A DNA stretch of 64,000 bases from Desulfallas sp. Bu1-1 (GTDB lineage: Bacteria; Bacillota; Desulfotomaculia; Desulfotomaculales; Desulfallaceae), in the NCBI RefSeq assembly GCF_015594625.1, contig NZ_JADNRQ010000009.1, forward strand, positions 48,289 through 112,288. The letters run 5' to 3'. Numbering within the stretch: position 1 is the stretch's first letter; the number at the start of each line of letters is the position of its first letter. Of this stretch, positions 30,824-39,358 are shown piece after piece. The notes under the pieces were generated by a model. The model did no database searches. It saw only the letters and a list, made by a program, of their open reading frames with translations, and had not been told where the DNA came from. A program made the translations under genes and the position numbers.

Positions 30824-31362
30824 TCAGTCCTTCAATTCGTCAATCCATTTTGTCGATATCTCAGGTAAATACATTAAAAGAAACGAACTAAAATAAAAAA
30901 GCCAGTAGCCCCAACAGCACACCGGCCGGATGCGGATCAACCCCGTTTTCGTTACATGGGATTTTTCAAAAGGCAAAAAGATCATGGTCAAAGCCTTGTC
31001 CGACACAAACCGGCGGTACTCCGGCGGGAAGCTCAAAAACCGCTCTTCGGGCGTCCGGCCGGTTGAAGAGTGGATACGGCGGTGGTAATCCTGGGTGATT
31101 AAGGCGGCCGGGTATTCGTTCGCCTGTTCGATGGTGGGAGGCGGAGTGCGGAGCAAGAGCTCGGCGACAAGGCCTTCTCCCGGGCCTGGGTGTGGGTGAA
31201 AAGGGACTTGGGTAAAGCCCATTCCTTGCCTTCGATAAGGGTGACGGATTTGCTTTTTCTTAACTTATAAGACGGCAGGTAGCGCCGGCGCAAGTCCTCC
31301 AAAAAACCGTCACCAAAATTATAAGACACAACGCAAATAAGGGTTAATCCGTTGTGTCTCAT
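30824..31362 (-). pseudogene. Degenerate DDE integrase/transposase remnant
   Basis: Two overlapping minus-strand frames. The downstream frame contains DYHRRIHSSTGRTPEERF, then RRFVSDKALTMIFLPFEKS and VTKTGLIRI, the end of an rve core and the start of a Mu-type C-terminal domain as in IS481-like integrases. The upstream part is in another frame and no start or DDE core is intact. After VTKTGLIRI the similarity stops. A decayed insertion sequence. Confidence 0.7.
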
Positions 31363-31409
31363 GAAAAGTGCAAATGGGGAAATCCAGTATTGACGCGGGT
31401 TTGAGCGAT

Positions 31410-31472
31410 TTAGGTTAACGCATCGGATGCACCATCCATAGTGATAATCTTGCCGCCTACTATCGCTTGCAT
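31410..31472 (-). pseudogene. N-terminal stub of an amidohydrolase gene
   Basis: After AGGTGA a 20-codon frame begins MQAIVGGKIITMDG, the standard opening of cytosolic amidohydrolases, then stops. The transposase remnant follows at once. I read it as a gene cut by the insertion. It begins 33 bases after the C26 peptidase stop, so the two were probably one operon. Confidence 0.5.
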
Positions 31473-31505
31473 TGTTAAGTCACCTGCACGTTTTTTAGAT
31501 AAGTT

Positions 31506-32261
31506 CTACAACGATTTAACTTTTTCCTGTATCACACGATAATTTCTATTCGACAAATATCGAGCCGATGCTTGAACATGTGCGATGAACAACTGGAGCA
31601 CGGCCGGGTATTTCTCCCACATATTTTCCGGGTGAAATTGAACCCCCATTGCAAAACTGTTTTTGTCGGTGCGCTCAATAGCTTCAATCACACCGTCTCC
31701 TGCGCGGGCGGAAACCGTGAAACCTTCGGCGGTTTGGCCGATCATCTGGTGATGAAAAGAATTCACCCGAAACTTATGGGCTGCCAATAAATCAAATAAC
31801 AGGGAGTCCTGTTTGATTTCGATTTCGTGAGTTGGGTACCAGCGAGGTGCCTCCTGGCTGTGTTTGTATGCGCCGGGTATAGCCCGTTGAATATCCTGGC
31901 ATACGGTTCCGCCGGCGGCCACGTTAAGGATTTGAATTCCCCGGCAGATACCGAATACCGGCATTTCCAACTCCAGGGCTTGCATCGTGATCTGCAACTC
32001 GAAGCTATCGCGGTGCGGGTCGATACTCCCGTTTTCAGGCCAGGGTTCTTCCCCGAAATGGTAAGGATCAATATCGCCGCCCCCGGAAAGCAACAGGCCG
32101 TCGATGACGTTTAACAGCGAGCGTACATTATTCTTGTTGGTGTGCGGCAGTATTATAGGCTCACCACCGGCGGCCTTGACTGCCCGTACGTAGTCCCTGG
32201 CCAGGTGATATTGATCGAGCGCAGTGTTATAACTGCATGTAATTCCCACCACCGGTCGCAC
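31506..32261 (-). CDS. Gamma-glutamyl-gamma-aminobutyrate hydrolase family (peptidase C26)
   Basis: 251 residues, class I glutamine amidotransferase fold. RPVVGITCSYN at the start, nucleophile cysteine in VFGICRGIQILNVA, catalytic histidine and glutamate in GVQFHPENM. PuuD-like enzymes hydrolyse gamma-glutamyl amides; the substrate is not shown by context beyond the truncated amidohydrolase partner. Confidence 0.88.
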   Translation of the reverse strand: MRPVVGITCSYNTALDQYHLARDYVRAVKAAGGEPIILPHTNKNNVRSLLNVIDGLLLSGGGDIDPYHFGEEPWPENGSIDPHRDSFELQITMQALELEMPVFGICRGIQILNVAAGGTVCQDIQRAIPGAYKHSQEAPRWYPTHEIEIKQDSLLFDLLAAHKFRVNSFHHQMIGQTAEGFTVSARAGDGVIEAIERTDKNSFAMGVQFHPENMWEKYPAVLQLFIAHVQASARYLSNRNYRVIQEKVKSL

Positions 32262-32378
32262 GGCTGTATTCTCCTTCCATATTTTCGATTTGGTTTACCC
32301 AAGTTACAGGCCTGGATTACAAAATGTGCACTAATAAAATATATGGTTGGGAATGCAGGGTTAACACGGGGATAAAAT

Positions 32379-32408
32379 AAAACCGCGACCCCGAAGGGTG
32401 CGGCTTTT
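32379..32408. terminator. Terminator after MazF-type toxin
   Basis: AAAACCGCGACCC-cgaa-GGGTGCGGCTTTT forms a stem with one bulge, flanked by A-run and T-run, so it can act on both strands. It lies about 65 bases after the toxin stop. Confidence 0.65.
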
Positions 32409-32473
32409 GCTCACCATCAAAACTGTATGGGTTAAATATGTAGGGGAATACGTGATATCAAAATTAATATGTA

Positions 32474-32824
32474 TTAGATATCGACCAGGCCAAGGCTGAT
32501 TTCAATGGCCTGGTTGACCCGTGACATCATATCATCTTGCAACAAAGCTACTTTTTCCATTAACCTGCTTTTATCAATGGTCCGGATTTGTTCCAGCAAA
32601 ATAACTGAATTTTTCCCAAGACCGGCCTGCCCCGCCGGCAGTTCCACGTGCGTAGGCAGTTTGGCCTTGGCGATCTGTGATGTAATTGCGGCTACTATGG
32701 TAGTCGGGCTATATTGGTTGCCGATATCATTTTGTAAAATTAATACCGGCCTGGTGCCCCCCTGCTCCGAGCCCACCACCGGGCTAAGGTCGGCATAATA
32801 TATTTCACCTCGGCGTATTTGCAT
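32474..32824 (-). CDS. MazF/PemK-type mRNA interferase (EndoA-like)
   Basis: 116 residues. [26 protein letters not shown] is the family's opening with the catalytic Arg, and the [15 protein letters not shown] loop and [16 protein letters not shown] follow, close to Bacillus NdoA. It cuts mRNA and is blocked by the antitoxin. The toxin ATG overlaps the antitoxin stop by one base. The usual alr neighbour is missing. Confidence 0.93.
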   Translation of the reverse strand: MQIRRGEIYYADLSPVVGSEQGGTRPVLILQNDIGNQYSPTTIVAAITSQIAKAKLPTHVELPAGQAGLGKNSVILLEQIRTIDKSRLMEKVALLQDDMMSRVNQAIEISLGLVDI

Positions 32825-33102
32825 CAGCGTTTGCCTCCCGCCACGGGTTCCTCAAATACCGGCTCAACTTCGGATTCCAGCCTGTACTGTTCAATGGCCA
32901 GGGCAAGATTAATCTTGGCCATTTCCACGTAGCCTTTTTTCATTTGTTCTCTCAACAAACGGCGTTTGCGTTCGGCAATGTAAAGCTTCATCGCCTCCCG
33001 GACAAATTCGCTCCGGTTAAGGTTTTCAGCCGCTGCAATACAGTCGATTTCGGACAGCAAATATTCCGGAAGGCTGATCATAATCCGCTTTACCTGTGCC
33101 AC
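32824..33102 (-). CDS. Ribbon-helix-helix antitoxin (EndoAI-like)
   Basis: About 92 residues. [20 protein letters not shown] is an RHH DNA-binding N-terminus; the rest is a charged helix that should wrap the toxin. GTG 33102 has GGAGG 8 bases upstream; the TTG two codons earlier is too close to it. Likely autoregulates the pair. Confidence 0.88.
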   Translation of the reverse strand: MAQVKRIMISLPEYLLSEIDCIAAAENLNRSEFVREAMKLYIAERKRRLLREQMKKGYVEMAKINLALAIEQYRLESEVEPVFEEPVAGGKR

Positions 33103-33185
33103 CTGCAAAACCTCCGCATATTAAGTATATATTAAATACTAACTCCATTATATACACATTTTATAACTTGATGTCAATACGATCC

Positions 33186-33683
33186 TTATTTTTCATCCTT
33201 TGCCGCAAAAGGCTGGCGGGACAGAGCAATTTTACCGGTGCGTACCATTTCTATAATCCCCTGTTGCTCCAACACGTGGGTAAAAGCACTAATCTTTTGT
33301 TCATCTCCAATGATCTGGATGACCATGGATTCATTGCTTACATCAACTACATTGGCCCGAAAGATTTGCACAATGTCTACTATATCGCGGCGCTTTTCCG
33401 GATCAGCCTTAACTTTAATCAGCGCCAGTTCCCTTTCTATGGAGTCGCGCTCTTCCATTTTTGTTATTTTAATTACATCCACAAGTTTGGAAAGCTGGTG
33501 AATTACCTGCTCCAGTACCCGCTCATCGCCATTGACCACAATGGTGATCCTGGTGATGTCCGGCTCCTCGGTATAGCCCGCGGCGATGCTTTCAATGTTA
33601 AATACCCGCCTGCTGAGTAAACCGGCGATGCGCGCCAGTACACCGGGTTTGTTCAGCACAAGAACAGCCAGGGTGTGTGTCAT
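33186..33683 (-). CDS. ilvN: Acetolactate synthase small (regulatory) subunit
   Basis: 165 residues. N-terminal ACT domain (LVLNKPGVLARIAGLLSRRVFNIESI) and a C-terminal regulatory domain (VMIQ-like SMVIQIIGDEQKI). It confers valine feedback on the large subunit. No ilvB or other branched-chain gene is nearby, which is unusual; in most Firmicutes it sits in the ilv-leu operon. Confidence 0.93.
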   Translation of the reverse strand: MTHTLAVLVLNKPGVLARIAGLLSRRVFNIESIAAGYTEEPDITRITIVVNGDERVLEQVIHQLSKLVDVIKITKMEERDSIERELALIKVKADPEKRRDIVDIVQIFRANVVDVSNESMVIQIIGDEQKISAFTHVLEQQGIIEMVRTGKIALSRQPFAAKDEK

Positions 33684-33795
33684 TGGTACCCCTCCAGTTT
33701 TATTACTTGGCTACTTAAGTATGCAATCATTTTAACATATATTATTAAGCTGTCTCAAACACTAATTGCCAGGCAATGAAAATTGGCAGAATAAA

Positions 33796-33826
33796 AGCTT
33801 ACAAGGCGAATGGTTGCCTGTAAGCT
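33796..33826 (-). terminator. Terminator after the first glnA
   Basis: AGCTTACAAGGC (33796-33807) pairs with GCCTGTAAGCT (33816-33826); the minus strand continues with TTTATTC. Confidence 0.65.
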
Positions 33827-33848
33827 CCGGTTCCTATGTCACAGAACG

Positions 33849-35180
33849 CTAAAATTTGGTTAGGTACTGCTCAAGCTCCCACGGGTGCACCTGCATCCGG
33901 TAGCTGTTCCACTCAATTTTCTTGGCTTCCATGTATCGTTGCATTACATGCGGCCCCAGCGCTTCCTGAACAACCCCGTCCATGGATAAATGATGCAGGG
34001 CATCATTTAGACTTTCGGGGAGCGTACCAATGCCCAGCTGTTCCCTTTCTTCGGTAGTCAATTCATAGATATTCCGATCGCAGGGTTTCGGGGGCTCGAT
34101 TTTATTTTTAATCCCGTCCAGGCCGGCTTTTAAGCATACTGCCAGGGCCAGGTAAGGGTTACAGGACGGGTCGGGGTTGCGCAGCTCGATTCGGGTGGAT
34201 TGACCCCGTTTGGCCGGCACCCTGATCAATGGGCTGCGGTTACGGTAGGACCAGGCTATATATACCGGCGCCTCATAACCGGAAACCAGCCTCTTGTACG
34301 AATTGACCGTGGGGTTGGTAATGGCAGTGATGGCGGAAATATGTTTCATTAAGCCGCCGATATAATACAAGCAATCCCGGCTGAGCTGGCTAGGTGTGTT
34401 GGGGTCGAAAAAGGCGTTTTCCCCTTTTTTCATCAAGGACTGGTTCAGGTGCATACCCGAGCCGGCAATACCGAATATCGGCTTGGGCATAAATGTCGCG
34501 TGTAACCCGTGCCGCTGGGCAATGGTGCGCACCACAAATTTAAATGTAACCACCTTATCGGCGATATCAAGGGCATTGGAATATTTAAAATCGATTTCGT
34601 GCTGGCCCGGGGCAACCTCGTGGTGGGATGCCTCGATTTCAAAACCCATTTGCTGTAGGGTCATCACCATATCCCGGCGAGCGTTTTCACCCAGGTCCAC
34701 CGGCGTCATATCGAAATAACCGGCGCGGTCATGGGTTATGGTTGTGGGTTTTCCCTCTTCATCCACGTGGAACAGAAAAAATTCTGCTTCCGGCCCAACG
34801 TTCATGGTGTAACCCATTTCCTCCGCTTCCGCGATAGCCCGGCGCAATACATTGCGAGGGTCCCCAATAAATGGTGTGCCGTCTGCGTTGTAAATATCGC
34901 AAATTAAACGTGCCACGGCGCCCTCCCTGGGTTTCCAGGGAAAAATTACAAATGTGGAAGGGTCGGGGCGTAAATACATATCCGATTCTTCTATCCGGAC
35001 GAAACCTTCGATTGATGAACCGTCAAACATTAATTCGTTGTTTAGGGCCTTGTCCAGTTGTTCCACGGGGATGGATACATTTTTCAAGACACCGAATATG
35101 TCGGTAAATTGAAGTCTGATAAATTTAACACCGTATTCTCTTACCAAGCTACGTACATCATCATTGGTATATTCAGGCAC
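33849..35180 (-). CDS. glnA: Glutamine synthetase, type I (paralogue 1)
   Basis: 443 residues, GSI-alpha length. [48 protein letters not shown] followed by GYEAPVY and [14 protein letters not shown] include the metal and glutamate ligands and the catalytic glutamate of the flap (E in GYEAP). Makes glutamine from glutamate, ammonium and ATP. Starts at GTG; preceded by an ANTAR-type leader. No adenylylation tyrosine segment, as expected for GSI-alpha. Confidence 0.96.
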   Translation of the reverse strand: MPEYTNDDVRSLVREYGVKFIRLQFTDIFGVLKNVSIPVEQLDKALNNELMFDGSSIEGFVRIEESDMYLRPDPSTFVIFPWKPREGAVARLICDIYNADGTPFIGDPRNVLRRAIAEAEEMGYTMNVGPEAEFFLFHVDEEGKPTTITHDRAGYFDMTPVDLGENARRDMVMTLQQMGFEIEASHHEVAPGQHEIDFKYSNALDIADKVVTFKFVVRTIAQRHGLHATFMPKPIFGIAGSGMHLNQSLMKKGENAFFDPNTPSQLSRDCLYYIGGLMKHISAITAITNPTVNSYKRLVSGYEAPVYIAWSYRNRSPLIRVPAKRGQSTRIELRNPDPSCNPYLALAVCLKAGLDGIKNKIEPPKPCDRNIYELTTEEREQLGIGTLPESLNDALHHLSMDGVVQEALGPHVMQRYMEAKKIEWNSYRMQVHPWELEQYLTKF

Positions 35181-35230
35181 GAATTGTCACACCTCTCCTT
35201 TGAGATATAAAACCGGGACTTCACAAAACG

Positions 35231-35311
35231 AAAAAAAGCCCACACCGGCAGGTAAACAAATCAACTGCCATGCAGGCTTCGTTGCCCGGTGATAGGTACG
35301 CCCTTGTACCC
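35231..35311 (-). promoter_or_regulatory. ANTAR-type two-hairpin leader / terminator of glnA paralogue 1
   Basis: Minus strand: hairpin P1 GGTAC-AAGGGC-GTACC (35310-35295), then hairpin P2 GGGC-AACGAA-GCCT (35287-35274). Both hexaloops have A at position 1 and G at position 4. The 3' arm of P2 overlaps the 5' arm of a terminator ending in GGGCTTTTTTT (35231-35278). Confidence 0.8.
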
Positions 35312-35403
35312 TTCTATTTCATTAAGCAATAGTATAACACAGATTTAACAAAAAGCCAGAGTTTTTTTAAGTAAATAACGTTTTTCCAGCAAGAAGAAAA
35401 AGG

Positions 35404-35435
35404 AAAAAAAGCCCTGTCCATTAAAGGATCAGGGC
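35404..35435 (-). terminator. Terminator after glnA paralogue 2
   Basis: GCCCTG (35411-35416) and CAGGGC (35430-35435) form a stem followed on the minus strand by seven T. Confidence 0.75.
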
Positions 35436-35456
35436 CGGAGGATGGAAATAAACGAG

Positions 35457-36788
35457 CTAAAACTTGGTGAGGTATTCTTCAATCTCCCACTGGTGAACTC
35501 TTACGCGATAACGATCCCATTCAATAGTTTTTGCCTCGACATACTTGTCAAAAATATGCGGTCCAAGTGCATCCCGAATTACTTCATCGGCTATCAGTTC
35601 TTCGATGGCTTCCATAAGGCTGCCCGGCAGATTGTTAATGCCCAATTCTTTCCGTTCCGCCACAGTCATTTGATAAATATTACGGTCACAGGGCGGTGGC
35701 GGTTCAATCCCGTTTTTGATACCGTCCAGACCGGCCCGCAGGCAGGCTGCAATGGCCAGGTAAGGATTGCAGGACGGATCGGGGTTTCTCAGTTCTACGC
35801 GTGTGCTCATACCTCGTTTGGCCGGAATACGAATTAGAGGACTACGATTACGACCGCTCCAAGCCACATAAACCGGAGCTTCATACCCGGGCACCAGCCT
35901 TTTATAAGAATTAACCGTGGGGTTGGTTATGGCACTTAATGCCCGCGCGTGCTTGATCAGTCCCCCAATATAGTGGTATGCCTCACGGCTCAATTGCATG
36001 GGGTCGCCGGGGTTAAAGAAAACATTTTCCCCGTTTTTAAAGAGGCTTTGATTCATATGCATACCGCTCCCGTTGATCCCAAAGACCGGCTTGGGCATAA
36101 AGGTGGCGTGCAGGCCGTGCCGCTGGGCAATAGTGCGCACAACAAACTTGAAAGTAACTATTTTATCAGCGATATCAAGGGCATCCGAATATTTAAAATC
36201 AATTTCGTGCTGGCCCGGCGCCACCTCATGGTGCGATGCTTCGATTTCAAAACCCATTTCTTCCAGGGTAAGAACCATGTTGCGCCGGGCATCTTCACCC
36301 ATGTCTACAGGCGTAAGGTCAAAGTATCCTGCACGATCGTGGGTTTTTAAAGTGGGGTAACCGCTTTCGTCGATATGGAAAAGGAAAAATTCCAGCTCAG
36401 GGCCAACTTGCATAGTGTAGCCCAGTTCTGCGGCTTCATCAATCACCTTTTTCAGGGCGTTGCGGGGACAACCCTCAAAAGGTGTGCCGTCCGGATTATA
36501 AACATCACACATTAACCGGGCCACCGCTCCGTCCCGGGGTCGCCAGGGAAATACAGTAAAAGTTTTCGGGTCCGGGCGCAGGTACATATCTGATTCTTCT
36601 ATTCTGGTAAAGCCGAAAATTGAAGAACCGTCAAACATTAATTCCCCGTCCAATGCTTTTTCCAACTGTTCAACGGTAATTGCAACATTTTTTAAAACTC
36701 CTAGTATGTCGGTAAATTGCAAACGGATAAATTTAACACCTGCTTCTTTTGCTTTGGCAAGGACCTCGTTTTTCATGCTGTCATTCAT
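35457..36788 (-). CDS. glnA: Glutamine synthetase, type I (paralogue 2)
   Basis: 443 residues, nearly the same motif set as paralogue 1: [52 protein letters not shown] with the catalytic glutamate. It follows the ANTAR regulator gene and a two-hairpin leader, so its transcription is probably set by antitermination. A recent duplicate of paralogue 1 or a second isoform for other nitrogen conditions. Confidence 0.96.
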   Translation of the reverse strand: MNDSMKNEVLAKAKEAGVKFIRLQFTDILGVLKNVAITVEQLEKALDGELMFDGSSIFGFTRIEESDMYLRPDPKTFTVFPWRPRDGAVARLMCDVYNPDGTPFEGCPRNALKKVIDEAAELGYTMQVGPELEFFLFHIDESGYPTLKTHDRAGYFDLTPVDMGEDARRNMVLTLEEMGFEIEASHHEVAPGQHEIDFKYSDALDIADKIVTFKFVVRTIAQRHGLHATFMPKPVFGINGSGMHMNQSLFKNGENVFFNPGDPMQLSREAYHYIGGLIKHARALSAITNPTVNSYKRLVPGYEAPVYVAWSGRNRSPLIRIPAKRGMSTRVELRNPDPSCNPYLAIAACLRAGLDGIKNGIEPPPPCDRNIYQMTVAERKELGINNLPGSLMEAIEELIADEVIRDALGPHIFDKYVEAKTIEWDRYRVRVHQWEIEEYLTKF

Positions 36789-36810
36789 TGCTGATTGCCA
36801 CCTTTCCGTG

Positions 36811-36898
36811 AAAAAAATATAAAGGCGCCATTAGGAACAGGTAACAGGTTACCTGTTCCTAATTAGGCGCCATTGCCTTTGCGGTACATCTTTATACC
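36811..36898 (-). promoter_or_regulatory. ANTAR-type two-hairpin leader / terminator of glnA paralogue 2
   Basis: Minus strand: P1 GGTAT-AAAGAT-GTACC (36898-36883), which begins in the stop codon of the ANTAR gene, then P2 AGGC-AATGGC-GCCT (36878-36865). Both loops have A1 and G4. P2 overlaps a long near-perfect terminator stem (GGCGCC at both ends, 36824-36871) with a T-rich tail. Confidence 0.85.
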
Positions 36899-37479
36899 TA
36901 TTTTTTTAATTCATAAGACATGATCACTGCCTCTGCCACTACCCGCATCGACACCCGCTGGTTCATGCTTTTGCGTTGCATACGTTTAAAGGCCTCGGCT
37001 TCAGACAATCCCAGCGTTTCCATTAAAATACCTTTGGCTCGCTCCACCAGTTTTCTGGTTTCCAAGGTTTCCTTGAGGTCTTTAATTTGTTTTTCCAGGG
37101 CCGCTACTTCTTGATAATTGGCCAGGGCCAGCTCAATGGCGGGAAACAGGGAGGTTTCACTCACGGGTTTGATCAGCAATGCATATACCCTGGCCTCCTT
37201 AGCTTTTTCCATGACGCCATGCTCACTGGAGGTTGCCGTTGCCACCACAGGTGCCAGTTTGTCCTCGTGGACTATTTTGGCTACCTGCAGCCCGTCCATG
37301 CCCGGCAAGTTAGCATCGATAATCAACAGGTCGGGTTGTCTGCTACGTACCAGTTTTAATGCGGTAACTCCGTCGCCGGCTTCGCCTACCACCCAGTAGC
37401 CGTACTTGCTCAGCATGGACTTGATATTTTTACGCCAGACAGTATCTGCATCTATTAAAACAATCCTTTGTTCACTCAC
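36898..37479 (-). CDS. ANTAR-domain response regulator (antiterminator) 1
   Basis: 193 residues. Receiver domain (IDADTVWRK, phospho-acceptor aspartate in LIIDANLPGMDGL, LIKPVSETS lysine), a short coiled coil (LEKQIKDLKETLETRK) and a C-terminal ANTAR domain (LVERAKGILMETLGLSEAEAFKRMQRKSM). This is the EutV/AmiR layout, which binds tandem hairpins in nascent RNA and stops terminator formation. Its own leader has such hairpins. No cognate histidine kinase is in the window. Confidence 0.93.
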   Translation of the reverse strand: MSEQRIVLIDADTVWRKNIKSMLSKYGYWVVGEAGDGVTALKLVRSRQPDLLIIDANLPGMDGLQVAKIVHEDKLAPVVATATSSEHGVMEKAKEARVYALLIKPVSETSLFPAIELALANYQEVAALEKQIKDLKETLETRKLVERAKGILMETLGLSEAEAFKRMQRKSMNQRVSMRVVAEAVIMSYELKK

Positions 37480-37502
37480 GGAGTTTTCCTCCCGTAAAGG
37501 AT

Positions 37503-37584
37503 CAAATAAAATGCCCTCATTGCAGGTAATATAACTACCTGTGAGGGCCTCATTGCCTAATCTTTACGATACATCATTGTATCG
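37503..37584 (-). promoter_or_regulatory. ANTAR-type leader / terminator upstream of ANTAR regulator 1
   Basis: Minus strand: P1 CGATAC-AATGAT-GTATCG (37584-37567), P2 GGC-AATGAG-GCC (37557-37546), loops with A1 and G4. Terminator GCCCTCACAGGTA ... TTACCTGCAATGAGGGC with TTTTATTT tail. Suggests autoregulation. Confidence 0.82.
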
Positions 37585-37651
37585 AATTATAATTTTAAAT
37601 TTGCCCTTATTATAAACTAACCAATTCTTAATATGCAATACTTATTTTTTG

Positions 37652-39232
37652 TTAGCCTAAGATTTTCTCCACTTCTTCTGTATCACAATCCATGACGTAT
37701 TTAATGCCTGTAATCTCTGACGCTTCCCTGGTCAGTGCCACCAGGTCGTCCCTGGTCAGGTAATCCAGGCTGAACTTGCGGGCGCCGCACATGAATTGAC
37801 GCAACCCCTGAGCCAGGCGCTCAAAGTAAGTATATACGCCAATGGCGCCCACGGGCAGGCGGCTGAACTCCTCGGCGCCCAGTTTATCTCTAAGTTCCTC
37901 GGCGGCGATAAATACCTGTTCCAGTTTTTCACCGTATTTCTTGTATTCATTGGGCACCTTGCCGTTTTTAACGGCTTCGCCTACAGTTTTACCTACCATG
38001 GCAGCGGTCAGTGCTGAACGGGCCATGCCAATCGCCTTGGTATACGGGGCGCCCATAGCCAGGCCCTTAAACATATGATCCTCCAGCGTGAATCCTCCGG
38101 CAATGGCTACAGGAGGTATATATGCGCCTTTAGCGGCAATCTTGTCAAGCATTTTCACCAGCATTGCTTGCAAGTATACAGTGGGCACACCCCACTCATT
38201 CATCATCCGCCAGGGACTCATACCAGTTCCGCCGCCGGCACCGTCCACGGTGAGCAGGTCCAGTTTGGCGTCCGAAGCGTATTTAACCGCACGTGCCAGG
38301 TCAGCCGGGCGATAAGCGCCGGTTTTAAGGGTGATGTACTTGGCTCCGGCGTTACGCAGTTCTTCTACCCGGGCCATGAATGAATCGTATTCTACAAAAC
38401 CAATGCGGGAGTGGCGTTCAAATTCATTGAACGCGCCAGCTTTATAAGCTTCCTGTACTTTGGGATCCTCGGGATTGGGCAACACAATATAACCGCGACT
38501 CTTTAGTTGCAGGGCTCTCTCTAAGGTATTTAGCTTAACCTCACCGCCGATATCTTTGGCGCCCTGGCCCCATTTGAGTTCAACGGCTTCAACACCTAAT
38601 TTTTCAATGGCGTACTCCTGAACACCCAGGGCTGTGTCTTCCACATTAGCCTGTACGGCAATAAACCCCTTGCCGTTATACCATTCCTGGAAATCCTTGA
38701 CCCTTTGGGCCAGGTTGGGGGAATGTACCACCCGACCGTTCTTAATTTCCGAATCGGGATCCATAGCGCATACGTTTTCGCCGATGACGATACCCACTCC
38801 GCAAATAGCCGCACCGGCGGCCAGGTGGTCCCAGTTGTTGGCTGCGACGTTGGTGGAACCCATAGCGGCCACTATGATGGGCAGGTTTAGCTTAATTTCC
38901 CCGTTGGCCCCGACTGCGCTTTCCAGGTTGACGGCGGGGAAAATGGCTTTGTCGGAATTGGCTTCGATGCCATATGCGCCCGCTGCAGTACCCAGAATGT
39001 TAAAGTGTGAATAATCCACCGGGTAATCTTTCTGGGAAGCAGAGGTGGTTTTGCCAAAAGGTTGGGGATAAAGCACTTCCTTGCCCCGAACGGACGATTT
39101 GCCGATTTCACACAAACCCGGACACCCGTCCAGGCAGGTGGCGCACATACCGCTAAATGGACACTGGCTTTCTCCTGTCCGAAGGCGCGTTAGAGTTGCC
39201 GCACTGGCGTTGATACCTTTGCTGAATGACAT
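37652..39232 (-). CDS. FMN-binding glutamate synthase-like protein (GltB2-type)
   Basis: About 526 residues. An N-terminal cysteine-rich segment (CPFSGMCATCLDGCPGLCEIG) precedes a GltS alpha/beta-barrel with ELKWGQGAKDIGGEVK and VDGAGGGTGMSPWRM, the FMN-site motifs. It lacks the amidotransferase domain and the GXGXG domain. Related stand-alone proteins occur in archaea and Firmicutes; whether it makes glutamate is uncertain. ATG 39232 follows GGAGG by 9 bases. Confidence 0.85.
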   Translation of the reverse strand: MSFSKGINASAATLTRLRTGESQCPFSGMCATCLDGCPGLCEIGKSSVRGKEVLYPQPFGKTTSASQKDYPVDYSHFNILGTAAGAYGIEANSDKAIFPAVNLESAVGANGEIKLNLPIIVAAMGSTNVAANNWDHLAAGAAICGVGIVIGENVCAMDPDSEIKNGRVVHSPNLAQRVKDFQEWYNGKGFIAVQANVEDTALGVQEYAIEKLGVEAVELKWGQGAKDIGGEVKLNTLERALQLKSRGYIVLPNPEDPKVQEAYKAGAFNEFERHSRIGFVEYDSFMARVEELRNAGAKYITLKTGAYRPADLARAVKYASDAKLDLLTVDGAGGGTGMSPWRMMNEWGVPTVYLQAMLVKMLDKIAAKGAYIPPVAIAGGFTLEDHMFKGLAMGAPYTKAIGMARSALTAAMVGKTVGEAVKNGKVPNEYKKYGEKLEQVFIAAEELRDKLGAEEFSRLPVGAIGVYTYFERLAQGLRQFMCGARKFSLDYLTRDDLVALTREASEITGIKYVMDCDTEEVEKILG

Positions 39233-39358
39233 AATTTCCATCCTCCTAAAACATATATTTTTTATTTATCTATTACCGGTTTTTTTAACCGGCTTTTTAT
39301 CTATCTTTTGCTTATTATTTAAATAATTTTTTATATCCAACTCATTTGCCAAACCGGT

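Noticed and set aside
32474..33102. Reading the toxin-antitoxin pair as part of a mobile element
   Set aside because: The pair is of the EndoA/EndoAI type normally chromosomal in Firmicutes, and nothing but the distant transposase remnant suggests mobility.
39270..39300. ACCGGTT/AACCGGCT inverted repeat between glnA 3 and the GltB2-like gene
   Set aside because: Has a T-run only in the plus direction, where no gene is transcribed, and no A1/G4 hexaloop, so it was not called a terminator or ANTAR site.
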